Positions 25,201 through 38,500 of a DNA stretch of 64,000 nucleotides are shown here, piece by piece; positions within the stretch are counted from its first letter, which is position 1; every line of letters starts with the position of its first letter. The notes under the pieces are model-generated. The model was not told the origin of the DNA, did no database searches, and saw only the letters and a program-made list of their open reading frames with translations. The stretch comes from Parus major. Its lineage: Eukaryota; Chordata; Aves; Passeriformes; Paridae. The DNA is taken from positions 134,494,105 to 134,558,104 of the forward strand of contig NC_031769.1 of assembly GCF_001522545.3 (NCBI RefSeq), read 5' to 3'. Both the position numbers and the translations under genes were made by a program.

Positions 25201-27765
25201 TCTTTGGCAAACAGAATAAAAATTGAGCTCTTGGAGACAGAATTGTCTTGTGTCTGTCATCATCCACATATTCTTTGGGAATATTTTCAACTGCTGAAGG
25301 TAACAGCATTTAAATGCTGATAGAGGCTTGCAGTTGTGCAAGCATTCCTAGGAATTAAAGCATTCCTAAACTTATTTTTTTAAGCAAAACCTCAAAAAAA
25401 AAATACACCAAAAAACCTGATAACACATGAATTGCCAGAGTAAAGGAACTGATGCAAGAAAAATTGTAACATACAATTCATAAAATTCTGTAAATGTCAA
25501 ATTCTGACCTAATGGACCTGTGGAAGCCACAGACTAGACCTATGGCATGTTATCATAATATAATGCTATTGTCAAATATCCCTAAATTTTTTACCTGACT
25601 CAGACAGAGTTTATTCTGGATCTTTGTCTCTTTTAGATACAAAAATATATCAGCACAGTAAGAATGTCCTTTTTCCCTTGAGTAACTCATGCTAAATTAC
25701 CATAGCTTGCAGACAATTCCAAGTGATTATTTGCAGTTATGGAACTGAGGGGTCACAAAAATCATATCAGTTTTCTTCTCTTTCTCCTCTCTAGGTAGCA
25801 GTTCCTTATTTAAAATAATCATGCAAAAAAGGCTTATGTAAAATGAGACTATGTTCAGGTGACAGTTATTCTGACCTGGTTTAAACATTTTTATTAAGCT
25901 GACTTGAATTATTTCCCACATGTACCCATTTCTCTCTGACTCTGACTGGCAGGAAACTCAGTATTTCAGCTAAAGATGTCTGCATAGACATACTTTACAT
26001 TCCTCTCTGGAAGCTCTGCCTCTTGACAGATGGATCACACTTCTATTATTCAAATGCTTATATTAAAATATTTAATTCTTTACACAATTTATGAATAAAA
26101 TTGTTCTTTTGGCATTGGAAACTTCATACTCACCTGTATTCAGCACCCATCACCTGCATAAAATGATGGAAACACCAATAGTAACATTATTAATCTTGAT
26201 GTCTTTTCCATGCTATCAAGTAATGATATTTCCTGATACTGGGAGTCATCCACAATCCTAGACCTTATTCTCTATAATCCAAATTTCTCACTTCTCTTAT
26301 TTAGCATTTGAAATGTAGGATGCCATACACATTCAGATACAGAATTCTGATCTCACCCTACACCTATGGCAGAGGAGTTAAGGTAGCAACCTTTCATAGA
26401 CAGGAATGTAAGAAGCTGTCAAATATCTCTAGTTCATATTTTGGTGTTAACATGGCATGTAATGGTTTGCAGGGCCTTGGGTATTGTCCCAAGCCTTCCC
26501 CTTTTTTTTTTGTTAGAATTAGCAGTGCTGTTAAATGCAATTTGTAGATTCTATGTGGGAAAATACTGTTTCTAATTTCTAAACTGTGCTAATACTGTTT
26601 CTCTGCCATTTCCTTCTCATTCGAGTTCAATGTGTCCTTGAAATCGAATCAGCTGATACTAAGGTTTATTCATCTTTTTAAAATGGAAATAATGAGTTAG
26701 CTTTCCTCTCACAGCTGAGACTCCTATCAGTTCATATGTGGGTGTTGATGTGTCAGTGTGGATATTGAATGTTTCCAGTCCCTTTTTACTTAATGTATCA
26801 ATTGAATAACATTCTTTACCTGCTCTAAATAAGACAATATACACAGATCCCCAGTAAATGTGATGTTGCAATCTTCTGTTTGAATTGCTAGGTAAAATTG
26901 CAGTGATCCTGCAAAGGCTAGAGCAGCAGGTAAAGAAGAAAGAACAGACAAGTTTTGTATGGTATGTATACAGTGTAGAAGAAGAGGCAAAATAGCATTA
27001 TTCAAAATAGTTCATAAGAAATTGTGGCTGTTCAGTTACATTGGAAGACAGAAGATTTGAAGCAGATAGAAAAATGCTTTTTTTAAGGAACTTGTCTCCA
27101 TAAGTCATCATCAGGAACTTCTGTATCAAGGATTCAGCAAAATGAAACCCAGAAGTTTGGAAAGGAATACAGACAAATATCAAGGAATCTGCCAATACTC
27201 CAGCACAAAAGTGTTAAGAAGGAATTAGATGATTGCTTGATAGGCAAATTTTTCTAGACTTCAACAGCAAAGATTTTTCTTCTTGAGAACTTCCTTTAAT
27301 CTTAGTGATCCTTTGAGTTTAGTGTCTTTGAAATTAAAACCACATTTTAAAATATGGAAAAAGTTTAACAATGGGAAATGTCAAAGGCTGATGTTAAATC
27401 AAAGCAGAATTTTCCTTAGCAGAAAGTCCTAACATAATATGAAAATACACTCACAATTTAAGATATTTCTTTTATTTAAGAAATTTAAGAAATTTCCTAT
27501 TTTTTTCAGTTAGATTTTTTTCCCCATTTATTTTTGCTGCTATTGTTTGCATTTACACTAGAGAGAAATATGTACAGTATTCATTTTAGAGTTTCAGACT
27601 ATTTTTGTCTTGAAAAACAAATGTATCAGGGTAAGGAAATTGAAATTACAAAATGGATAGGGAAATAGGTAGAAACAAAGTAAAAGGACAACCTTCACTG
27701 GAAATAAAGAAGAATAAAAAACTAGTCATCATTTGGGATTATACCTTAGAATCAACTATAGCATG

Positions 27766-27811
27766 TTAAAAAAATTAAAAAATTAGAATTAATTTTTTAT
27801 TTTTTTTTTAA
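27766..27811. repeat. A-run/T-run inverted repeat
   Basis: A left arm of TTAAAAAAATTAAAAAATT (27766-27784), a short spacer, and a near-complementary T-rich right arm (27791-27811). It is probably a by-product of A/T homopolymer expansion. Confidence 0.7.
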
Positions 27812-29215
27812 TTTAGAGGTGGTTTTTTCACTTTTAGATTATCACACTCTTACACAAGACTGATAATTCATACTCCTTCTCTACCTTCTCTTTCATCCTC
27901 CAAAAATGTATTTTCAGTGAAAAAAAAGGTGACAATTTTCAACTAAGAATATTTTTGTAGGTGTAGGTTGAGAAACAAGCAGATATTATAGTTCCTATCT
28001 TATAAGAATGTAGGGCTGAATACAAACACAGTTGTAAGAAAAACTTTCTTTAGGCATATATTTATTGATAATAGTAAGCTTCTGATATGTTTTATAAATT
28101 ACATTTCTGGGGACTGTGAAAACAATGAAATTTAAATTTCCATCCCACATTATAATCCATGCTAAATCAAAGCCTTCTTTCAACACTTTGATGAGAATGG
28201 TGGGAATTAAGTCTTTTAAAAGTATTGATTTTAAATGGCTGTCAGTTGCTTATATGACTTTGCTTTATATAACAACACTTTAGGGAATATTTAATTAAAA
28301 AATAATTGCCAAAAATATCCTTGTCAGGCACTACAGGACTTTAGGGAAATAGAAAGACATGTTAAAGAGAATCTCATTATCAAAGACCTGTTTAATACAA
28401 ATTAAAATTACTTATTCTAAATAGACTAGATGAACAGTCTATATCTTAGCAAACTAAAAGATTTCAAACATATTATGAAACACAGATACAAGAGTATATT
28501 AAAATATGAAGCATGTACTTGATTGGGATATGAAATTAATGAATAATAAGAATCTCAAAAATATCTCAAAAATTCAGAGGGCAAGAAATCTCAACAATAA
28601 CACAGACACCTCCAACCTTTTTCTCTCTTGTGGTTCTGCTCCTTAGCCCTGCAGTTTGCAGTTTCCAAAGTGCATGAAACAGAGGCAGAATTGAACTATC
28701 TCACTAACTATAACAATGTAGCAGGAAATTCATATTTCTTTCACTGCACAGGTACACATCAGTCAATTGAATTAATATTTTTTTTACTGAAACACATAGA
28801 CACAGTATTCTGACTATATATTAGACTTGAAAACACAGGCTGTTGGCTACTGGAAATGTGAGCTTGCTGCTCTATAGGTGGGTAAAGACATCAAAGAAAC
28901 TAGTTGTCCATGTTTGACATAAGGAATTTACAACTTAAGGATCAAAGAATAATATGAAACATTCAAAAAGGAAAAAATAGTCATTAGGCTATAGCATTTT
29001 AGAATGCAGTAAGAGTACTTGTAGGATGATTATTAGGTGATACAGTGCTTTTTATCAAAAAATTCTCTTATTTAAACTACCATTCTGTAAATAGTCAAGA
29101 CTCTTTAGAATGAATATTTTTAAAGCTTAACTATTAAGGGTTCCTACAAAAACAAGATCCTGTGTTCATTGCTTCCCAGACCTCTTTGTTTTATTGTTCC
29201 TATGGTCTCCAGGTC

Positions 29216-29241
29216 AGAGAGAGAGAGAGAGAGAGAGAGAA
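29216..29241. repeat. (AG)13 microsatellite
   Basis: An uninterrupted AG/GA dinucleotide run of 26 bases. Confidence 0.97.
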
Positions 29242-31640
29242 AATTAACTTGTGTCTTTTCTTTGAATTTGTTTTTTTCCCAAGATATTTTCTGCGATTAT
29301 TGACTTTTTACATAGTGTGACAATATGTTTCTCTGTGTCATCTTCACTGCAGCTTTCCTGGCGCCATGGAAATTTACAAACATGTTTCTTTGTGGTAGAT
29401 GCCTAATTAAAAAATGAATAAGGAGAAGAAAGCTGTCAAGAGGTTTTAAAAATAGACTTGCCCTTGATGAATATTAGCATATGTTTCAGACTAATTCCTA
29501 CTTTTGTCTACCTCATTTTTTTTGTGTTTTTTTTTAATTAGAACGCTGAGCTGTGGCTTGTACAGTATAGGTTATTGAGCAGACTTCCTACACAGTCCAA
29601 AATAAAAGACTGAAGCATTTGTGTTTCCTTCTGTTATTTTGCACCAGTGCCTGTACATAAAACTGAGTTCCCCTACACTAACTGTTACAGAATAACAGAT
29701 TTTGAAACTCACCACCTCTGTGGGATCAGTCTTGCTGATATCATGGATTAAAATGGGAATAGCTCTGAATGAAACTACAGTGCCAATAGAAAGATGATAG
29801 TTGAAAATAAATGTTCTTCACAGCTCCTAAGGATCTTTTAGAAGACTGAATATCAGTCGTTCTTGAGCAATTTACATGAGACACTACAAAAGAAAGCAGA
29901 ATTTTTAAATTACTTAGAAGAGAAGCCTAAGGATTAAATGTTTTCACCCCTGATATCCTGGGATTTTCTTTTATTCCCATTTCTTAAGATCGTGCTGTAT
30001 TAATATCAGGGACATAAATCCTTTTCCATAATTCCATTAAGTCCCATTCACTTTGCTGAATTAGCAGCTACTTCTTTTGAAGGCTGATTGTCTTCTCTGT
30101 TGTTAAATTTTTGGCACTCATAGTATTAAAGCAGGTAGAATATTAACTGGATTAAGGCAGTATTGGAGGCCACTGTAATTAAGACAGAATTCAGGGTCAC
30201 CTGCACTTAGTGTGTATGATACAGCTCCAGACCAGATAGAAATGAGTTCTGCATAGCAGCTGAGATCTTATGAAGAGGGACTGTCAAGAATGACTGTGGA
30301 GAAGTATAGGGAGAAGAAAACTAAAGAACAACATCATGGCCTGAAAAACAGCTTGAGAACTCAGACTCTCCATCAACATATATAACAGCTGATGAAATTT
30401 CACTTAAACATTGCTTAGCTTATCTGTAATAGACATACATTTAACTGGACAAATTCTACAGTTACTGGTAAAGTCTCACATTAAGTGATGTTGTATGTCA
30501 CATATAGTAGTCTCTAAAGTGGCATTGTTAGTTAAAATGGATAATTTGACCTTTGTGTAGAGATGCCTTTCTCATCTCCATGAAGAACCAACTAGTGAAT
30601 GGTCTGAAAGTATTTCCTCTACTGGTTGATTGTTTGATCCCACTGGCACACACAGTATTTCTCAGTGCAGCTAATTAACAGTGGAATCTGAAGTGACAAT
30701 GTGTATTTTAAAATGAGCTGTTTCTTTGCATGGGATTGTTCAGTTTATCAAACACAGACTTGTGGCATTATTTAAATGTTCACAGCTTGTTTTCATCTGG
30801 TCTGTAACTGCAGGTCAAAAATTTTAGGCATCTCCCTTGTGTGCATCTTTCTTGTACAATATTTCACATATACCTTCATATATCTATCCTGACAGCTTGA
30901 ATACTCTGCTGCTGTTACAATGGCGATTTATGTTTGTATTTAAGCAACTAACATGAACTGACTTACTCAAGGCTCTGATTCTTATTTAGATTCAGACCTT
31001 TATAATAAAAGTTAGGCATCTATTTTCTTTGAAAGTACTGGACCTCAGTTGGCAATCCAGGACAGCATAAGTCTTCTGTAGATTCTGTCAGATATAATCT
31101 CAAATGAGAATAACTTTTACCAAGGCAACTGAGCTGAATTGCTCAATCCAAAATTTAGACTAAAAGTGTTAAATTTGCATTGACTCTCATCCACTGTAAC
31201 GGATAATAAATATTCCTGTGTATGACTGAAGTGTATGTTAAAACTTGGTATTCTTACTGAAAACCAATATCTAGCATCCCTTAGTTTTATTTAAGAAGCA
31301 TAAGCTTATTTAAAACCTCCAGCCATATCACTGACTCCTGACTGAAAGAATTAAATTCAGCTGATTAAATATAAATCAGTCATGCTTACTTTATAACTAC
31401 AGCTTTGTGAACTGAACTAAAAGAAATATTTATGTTCTTTCTGTGCTGCCAAGACTAGTTCTTAGTATGAAGAAAGAATCATGGCTGAACTCTGTGCAAT
31501 TGGACATCACCATTGCAGCTTCCTGCTCAGTCCTCAAAATAGTTTATTTTCTATTTCTGCTGAAGGTATGAGTTTACTTTGTGTGCTGGATCCTTTCAGT
31601 TCATAGGAAGATGAACTTCAGGTGAAGATTGTCAATGAAA
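29242..31640. other. Gene-free DNA
   Basis: No gene, RNA or repeat recognised. Parts of 29950-30220 have relatively even base composition, and could be conserved noncoding sequence, but nothing in the window alone shows this. Confidence 0.55.
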
Positions 31641-31707
31641 AGAGGGAGGGAGAGAGAGAGGGAGGGAGAGAGGGAGGGAGGGAGAGAGGGAGGGTGGAAG
31701 GAAGGGT
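31641..31707. repeat. Purine (GGGA/GAGA) microsatellite
   Basis: About 67 bases of almost pure G and A made of GGGAG and GAGA words, interrupted near the end by a single T. It is imperfect and near-mirror-symmetric. Confidence 0.95.
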
Positions 31708-31869
31708 TTGTTTAAAAAAATTTTTAAAAAAATCTCAATATCTTGTTTAAACAGCTGCAACTCCTATGAGCTTCACAGAGAGCTGAAATGCTGCTTCTGA
31801 GATCAATTAGCTTTGATACCAAATCATCAGAAATGCAAGACTTGTCAAAAGACAAATTTCACAAATAGA

Positions 31870-32845
31870 TAGTGTTCATTGTGCACTCGTGAATTTAGAC
31901 ATAGTTTATATTTTAATGCTCAAACAATTTTGGTGATCTACCATTGTGAGAGACTGGAGAAAATTTTGGGCTCGAAACCTTTCAGGCACATGTGTGAGTG
32001 GAAAGGAGATTTTGGGTCTTGCTCTGGTGAGGCAATGTGCTGCTCTGCACACCCCACCCACCGGCTCTGCATCCCAGCCTCTGCAGGGGCCACCAAGCCC
32101 TGGCTCACTACAGACAATGCTTCTCACCTGCCCCTGGAGCCTCAAACCCAGCTCCTGACTGGCCACCAGACCAGAAGTCCTGCCTGGGGGAAGGGCCCAG
32201 GAAAGCCAAAGGGTACTTAAGCCAAAGGACAGTACAAGCACATGTCTTGAGCTTACTTTCCCTTGGATTTTGCATCAACTGAAACATGAAGGGTAGCTAT
32301 ATTTATTGTTTTCTATATCTCTTCTAATTCATTCTTCATGAACTTTGAGTAACTTAAATTCAGATAGGTTTGAATTTGCTAAGTTGAATGGGCTTAGAGC
32401 TTGCTAAGTTAATGTTTTGTGAAATACCTGAGGTTCATTGAATATTGCTTTAAACTTTTGCCAGAGTTCCCTGATTTTCTGAAGTTTGCTAGTCAAGTTT
32501 TAGTTGTTTTGATCTCTTGAGAATATCTTGTTGAATTTCTCCCTTGCATCTAAATCAGGGTATGTAAAAAAACCCACAAAGACATAAGCCCCTTTAAAAC
32601 ACTCAGTGATAGAGTTCTGGAGCTTTACAGCCATTACTGGAGAGCCCTAATTGAAGCTTATCTCTAGGGAATATGTAATTAAGCCTAAAAGCAAAGTAAT
32701 AGAAATAAGGAAAGCTCTGTCATAGGCCTGTACCCTCCTAAATAGACAGAATTCCTCAGCAGATTCTGTTTCTGAGCTGTGGTCTTTGTTCCCTGCCTTT
32801 GTATTTGGTTTATGTGTCCTAGTGTTGGCAGTGACAGCAGTTCAG
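31870..32845. other. Unclassified segment, possibly ERV-derived
   Basis: A GC-richer island at about 32020-32220 stands out from the AT-rich surroundings and holds several overlapping frames on both strands, none with a recognisable domain. It is followed by less GC-rich sequence up to the LTR-like segment at 32846. Its position and retained composition make an internal or leader part of the same retroviral element plausible, but I cannot show this. No gag, protease or polymerase motif is visible. Confidence 0.35.
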
Positions 32846-33310
32846 GGGTGGCATCTGAGAAAAGAGGAGAGGGGCTGCCCCATCTCAGCTGATTCCCTCT
32901 GGTTAAAGTCAGATCCCAGGGATATTCTGCAGGACACAGCTGAGCTCAAGCAATACTTCCTCAAGCAATGCCTCTGTGATAATATTTTTAAGAAACCAGC
33001 TGTGAGGGAGAGGAAAAAATGTGAGAGGAACAGCCGTGTACATACCAAGGTCAAAGGAGAAAGAAAGGGATGAGACACTTCTGGCTTCAGAGCCAAAATT
33101 CCCCTGCAGACCATGGAGAAGACCAGGGTGAAGGAAGTTGTTTCCCTGCAGCCAGTGGAGGACCATGGTAAAACAGATATCCATTTGCAGCCCATGAAGG
33201 ATCCCAGAGCAGACTGGAGAAAGCTGCAACCCATGGAGACCCAGAGCAGGGTCTTGTCAGAGCCACTACCCATGAAGGACCCACATTGGAACAGGAGATA
33301 AGTAAAAATT
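32846..33310 (+). mobile_element. ERV LTR-type segment, same family as the LTR at 44280
   Basis: The stretch shares long order-preserving similarity with the LTR at 44280-45408. AATGCCTCTGT occurs in both (about 32968 and 44433), then an A/T box with TTTAAGAA, then GTGAGAG-GAAC, then ACCAAGGTCA followed by GGAGAA, then the 'ccatggagaagacc' and 'cagcccatgaagga' type repeats. A purine tract lies just before a CTG at 32858-32875, in the place a retroviral polypurine tract would have before a 3' LTR. The U5 end is missing, so it is truncated at about 33310. The 62- and 95-residue + frames inside are not genes. Confidence 0.7.
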
Positions 33311-34835
33311 GAGTGGTGTGGAGAGGAGCTATTGCAGAATAACAATTACCCTCTATTTCTTTAGTTTTATTAGACATTATGCCACCTGAATACCATTTTT
33401 TAAGGGCTTTTATTAACTTGAGACTTGTATTTTACCATTCTTATATATATATGTTCTGCTCCAATCACCTTTGTTTATCTACTATCATGCCACTTGACTT
33501 TTTCTTTGTGGAATTGATGATGTTAAGCAAATAAATAAGGAAAATATTTGAAGACTATTTTTCAGATCATAAAGCAAAGAAGTAAATGAGAATGAAGACA
33601 TATCAGCATGAACACAGACTGATCTTTTAAAACTTTCAGCATACAACATAGTGGAGACAAGAAGTTTGCTGTGGAAGGTAAGTATACAGTTCATGCTCTT
33701 ACTAGCAATAACATAATTATAGAAATTGTTTCAGTGCCTTTCCATTAAATGTCCTCACTTAATCACTTTTTAAGAAAAATGTCTTTCTTGGCAAGCTAGT
33801 ATAATTATTGTATACACAAACTATTCTGTATAGTAAAGTTTATTGATAAATGCAAGATGTGCACGTTTTTCTTTTTCCTGTATTTCCATTTCAAATTATA
33901 TTACACTATCATGTGGAGATGTCTGGGTTATACTCATAGTGTTTTAAAGCATATATTTTATTTCTTTTTTAGATGGGGAGTTGTTTATTATTAAAGAGGT
34001 CTTGGGTATAAAAGAAGGGATTTCTACTGAAAAACATGTTATCAAAAGCGAGTGAATGTATGAAGAATAATTCATAATCCCCAAGGGAGAGTTACATTAC
34101 ATAAGGCTGAGTTACAGGAATGGGTTTCTGGAATATTAACTTGCCTATATTTTTTCTTCCCAAAGGCTTTAATAAATTGCTTTTTAGAGCTACATTGCAG
34201 TATTACTGGTGGAATAGGTGGCTGTGAATACTTAAGTTCAGCCTACACTGTACCCTGCCTCAATTAAGATATATCTCTGAGGGTATTATCTACATAGAAA
34301 TTGAGAAAATGCATATTGTGTGTATGGAACCAGACATAAGAGATCTCTCAGGCACAGCTATCAGTGTAAGTATGGCAGCACAATATTCTAAGCAGCAAAT
34401 GAGACAGTCCCAGAAAGCTCTCTTACAGCACTGTTGTGGCACTTGTACTGTGGTGGCTGAAAAAGGTGGCTGAACAAACCACATGAAAACTATCTCAGAT
34501 ATTTTTAAAGAAAAGCTGAATAAATATACTTATGACATTTCTACTACTTGATAGGCAAGATCTATATAAGCAATGAATGTATTCTAAATTGTTGTGTTGG
34601 GGACACACAGAAATATGTTACAGGTGTTTCATAGAAACAAAGGCATCCATGGCAGAAGAAATTGCTGTTGAGAAAAGGATGTCACTCTGTAGACTGTATT
34701 TGCATTCATATGGTAGCATTTTTACTTACTCTTTGTCTGAGTAACTTCATTAAATGAATTCTTCCTCTTTTTCGTTGTTGAGTAATGCATAGAAGTGTTT
34801 GTACATGATAAATCTTCATACATTATTTTACAGAA
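33311..34835. other. Gene-free AT-rich DNA
   Basis: No gene or repeat recognised beyond a short TATATATATATG run near 33442-33452. Confidence 0.6.
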
Positions 34836-35590
34836 CTTTAGAATGGTGTGGAAGGGATCTTAAAAATCATTTAGTCCCCACCTGCCTGCCATGGGCAAGG
34901 ACATCATCCACTAGATCAAGTGGCTCATAGGCCTATTCAACTGGTCTCAAACATTGCCAGGAACAGACCCCCACATCTTCTCTCGCCAGTCTGTTCCAGT
35001 GCCTCACTTCCTGCAGAGTAAAAGATTTCTTCCCAATATGTTATCTAAACCTTCCTTTTTTCAGTTTACAGCCATACCCTCTTGTCCTATCATAACATGT
35101 CCTAGCAAAAAGTACCTCTCCCGCTTTCTTGTAGGTCCACTTTAGGTAATGAAAGGCTGCCACATGGTACCTTCAAGCTGAGCAATCACAGCTCTCAGCC
35201 TTGTCTTCATAGGAGGTGCTCCAGCCCTCTGACCATCTTCATGTCCTGCCTCTGGGCATTATCCCACAGATTCATATCCTTCCAATGTAGGGGACCTTAT
35301 AGCTGAACAAAGTATTCCAGCTGGGCTGTCATGAGAGCAAATTAGAGGGGCAGAATCACATCCCTCGGTCATGCCACTTTTGAAGCAGTCCAGGACAAGT
35401 TGACTTTCTGGGCTGCAAGTGTACATTGTTGGGTCATGTTGAGCTTCTCATTCACTACTTCCTCAACAGAAGTCCTTGTCCTCAGGGTTGATCTTAATTT
35501 AATCCATTTTCCACTCTGTCTGTATTTGTGTTTGGAATTGACCTAACCATGTTCTGGACCTTGAATTTGGCTTCATATAAATCCAAAGAA
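34836..35590 (-). mobile_element. CR1 LINE, 5'-truncated, about 750 bp
   Basis: The + strand begins with TTTAGAATGG, a mutated CR1 terminal octamer, then 'ggaagggatcttaaa'. It proceeds through 'ctgttccagtgcctcac', 'cttgtcctatcataacatg', 'ggtgctccagccctctgaccatctt', 'ggggcagaatcac' and 'gttgagcttctcattcac', the ordered landmarks of antisense CR1. It ends near a decayed 'ggaccttg-a-ttggc' phrase at about 35555-35570. This is the 3' untranslated region plus the end of ORF2; coding frames are broken. Confidence 0.92.
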
Positions 35591-38500
35591 ATTTATTCTC
35601 TAATACTATCTAATATTCAGATATTCTCTTGATCTTTCTTTCCATTTCACTTTGTAATGCTTTGGTGCTGCAAGCTGACTCATCGGTCCTATCTTTTTAT
35701 AATAAGATATTCAGGAGAGGTTCAGATACTTTTTCTTTTATCCAGCTTTCTGTGAAAGGCTTTCTAACCCTCTGTAGATGCTAAAAAATGTAATAGATGT
35801 TCCTCAGACATTACAGTTAAATGCAGCCTGCACACTGCAAAATGGTGTTTGATTATATCTGTGTTTAATGCTGGTAAAAGTGCAAATCTTATAGGTTCCT
35901 AATCTCCTCAGAATTTATGACTAAGTAAGGATTTTAGTCTAATTATAGTAGGCATGACATGAGTTTTGATGTATATGAATAATAGGGTTCTAGATATTTA
36001 AGAGTTTAGTTTGCTGTAATTTTTGCTCCTTCTCTCCTTTGAATGCCTACAGTCACAGTTAAGTCCTGCCTTTCATGAAATGTGCATTCATGAAATGCCC
36101 TTCTACAATAATTGACTATTAATTATTGATGGTTTAGAGTATTTGGGGGTATATATTCCAACAATCTACAATTTTTCACATTAAAGCATATTTTTCCTTA
36201 ATATATGAGGTTGTAATAGAATGCAAATATATTTTAACCTGTAATTTCAAATTCATATAAAAGGCATAGACAGTAACGTTAATTAGAAGTTTGTTTTATG
36301 TGCAGTATTTTTTATTAGGAAGGAATGCTATTTAACAGATGTATTGCATGAATCAGTGAAGTAGGCTTACCACCATGATATGATTATGGGGATTTATCTT
36401 TGCTCTCTCTTCCATGGTCCATCTTACCATTCTAGAAGGTAAGTTTCCCAGAGAAATGTGTTAAATTTTGATATTATACTTCAGCCTTCAGGTTGATACG
36501 CAACGCTAAAGTTTGCAATCTCCTTTGCAAGCATAGTGAAAAATAAGTGCTATAACCTTAGGGGGTACAAATTGCATAGGATTTTTCAAGTCAGCTGATT
36601 TATATCCAGATCAGACAGTAGATGGTAGGCTGCTTGAAGCTATAGGTAGGTTGCATATTCCATTACCTTTTTGATGGCTTGTTGGTCCCTTGCACAACAG
36701 AGGTGAAAAAAGGACAGTGTTGAATATAGATTCAAAATCAAGTATCATCACTAAGGCAGAAAAACAAATTTGAAAATCTGGAACACTTTTAAATTTTACT
36801 AGGAAAAGATACATATAATAAGAATAATGAGACTAACATAAGTTGCTGTGAAACACCATTTTCTCCCTCTTGGAAGTCTTCATAACAGCAACCTTTCTTC
36901 TCCTAATAATTATTGAATGTTGGACAAAACTTAAAATATAACTGGATATCACTGAAACTTCTGAAGACAAGGGCAAGTTGATTATAGTAAACACAAAAGA
37001 GGAGACCATTCTGATGTAGGAGGAAAATAACAGAAAGTAACTGATGTGTATTATCATTAGATAAATTTGCAAGCTTGGAAACTACTGGAGGGCATAACTG
37101 AAACTTGCAGGTTTTCAAATATTTATGCAAGAACTAATGTGGAAAAAACTATTTCCTTTGGAAACATCAACAAAGACTAAACTTGACATAAATTCGTATT
37201 ACCTCAGTCTGGTTCAATTTGCTATTTCAAGAGAACTATAATGATTTATTAAGTTATGCATAGCACAGTCATTATTGCTAGCTTGCATGTGTTAAAATAT
37301 TGATAGTTGTTGACTTGCCTGTAATCATATTGTCTATGATAATGTGAGCAAAAATATCTATAAGAATCTGCACTTGCTTCTGCTTCTGACAAGCTGGAAT
37401 TATGGGGTATCTGTGTAGTCATTGCTTGGTTCCTCAGGAAGGAGGTGGAGAAAGACTTTTGAGAGCAAGGTATATCTTTTCTTTAGCACAATTGCACATC
37501 TGTCTGTACTGCTGAGTGGCTAAAACAATTAAATCCCTCTGGAAGTCCTCCTTCTAAAGCTGAAAAGTCAATTCAAGCAGTTAGCAGAACTCCTAGATTT
37601 ACCTTGCCCTTTGTTAACACCAGTCAAGAGAGGTATTACTTCATGAATATTTGTCAGTAACTGTGACATTCCAATCTTGCTAACTTTTCTATTGTCAAAA
37701 CTAGTATGATATAGGCACTGCTAGTACAAATTTTCTATGATGGAGTTCTGCCAACCTCTAGTATCATTTGAATGAGCAGATTTTGACCCCTGTAAAGTAG
37801 TTGGAGCTGGGAAATAATAGTCTATTCTTTCCAGCAGTTTTGAAATTGATATAGAAGTATCTTGTCTTTTTTTTTTCCTTAACCTCAACATTTTCATGGT
37901 AAATTAAATAATGCAAAACCTTGGAAATTTATGAGCCTCAAAGTCTTGACAGATAAACACTAATATTTTTTTAAGTTTAGAGCAATACATCATTTTCAGG
38001 TGTATCTTGTTACTAAGGTAAAATATATCTGTAATAAGCTTAAAAAGAAATGGAAACAAGGCCTGTAACAGCAAATTTATTTGAGACCATCCTTTTGGCA
38101 CACAAATGTGTGCCACCTTAATAGTCCTACACTTTCTTGTGATTATCCACTTTCTGCCTTCAAAACATTCTGTGCAGTTAAGGTTACAACTCCAAGGCTC
38201 CTGGGGCCCTCAAGCTATGTCACGGGTGTGTTTGAAGTGAAATCCATCTGGCTGAGACTGAATAGGTTGATGATCACCTTACCCCCAAGTTTGTTCAAGG
38301 CCTTCAAGCAGGGCGTTTCCCCATCTAGTAACTTCTATGGAGAATAGTAGAGTAGAACATGTCATATCATTAAATTTGGTTAATCCTAAAGCACAGCAGG
38401 TAAGATCATATTTACTTGAAAACTTAGTTAATAATAAAGGTGAGGCCAGATCTTTTAATCTTTTAATGTGGGTTTTATGGGCTACAAACATTCTTCTGAA

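Larger units (their letters stand above)
21661..29215. other. Gene-free AT-rich DNA
   Basis: No supported gene or RNA. Listed separately are the palindrome cluster at 22195 and the A/T hairpin at 27766. The stretch 23230-23420 and the stretch 25100-25330 have more balanced base composition than their surroundings, but I recognise neither an exon nor a repeat there. Confidence 0.55.

Noticed and set aside
32842..33345. 167-residue minus-strand frame
   Set aside because: It is antisense to the ERV LTR-type segment, and its repetitive Cys/Trp/Met-rich phrases come from the repeated G-rich words of the LTR.
38081..38347. 88-residue + frame with PRLLGPSSYVTGVFEV-type sequence and higher GC
   Set aside because: It looked exon-like, but I recognise no family, find no matching splice pair and no second exon; left unannotated.
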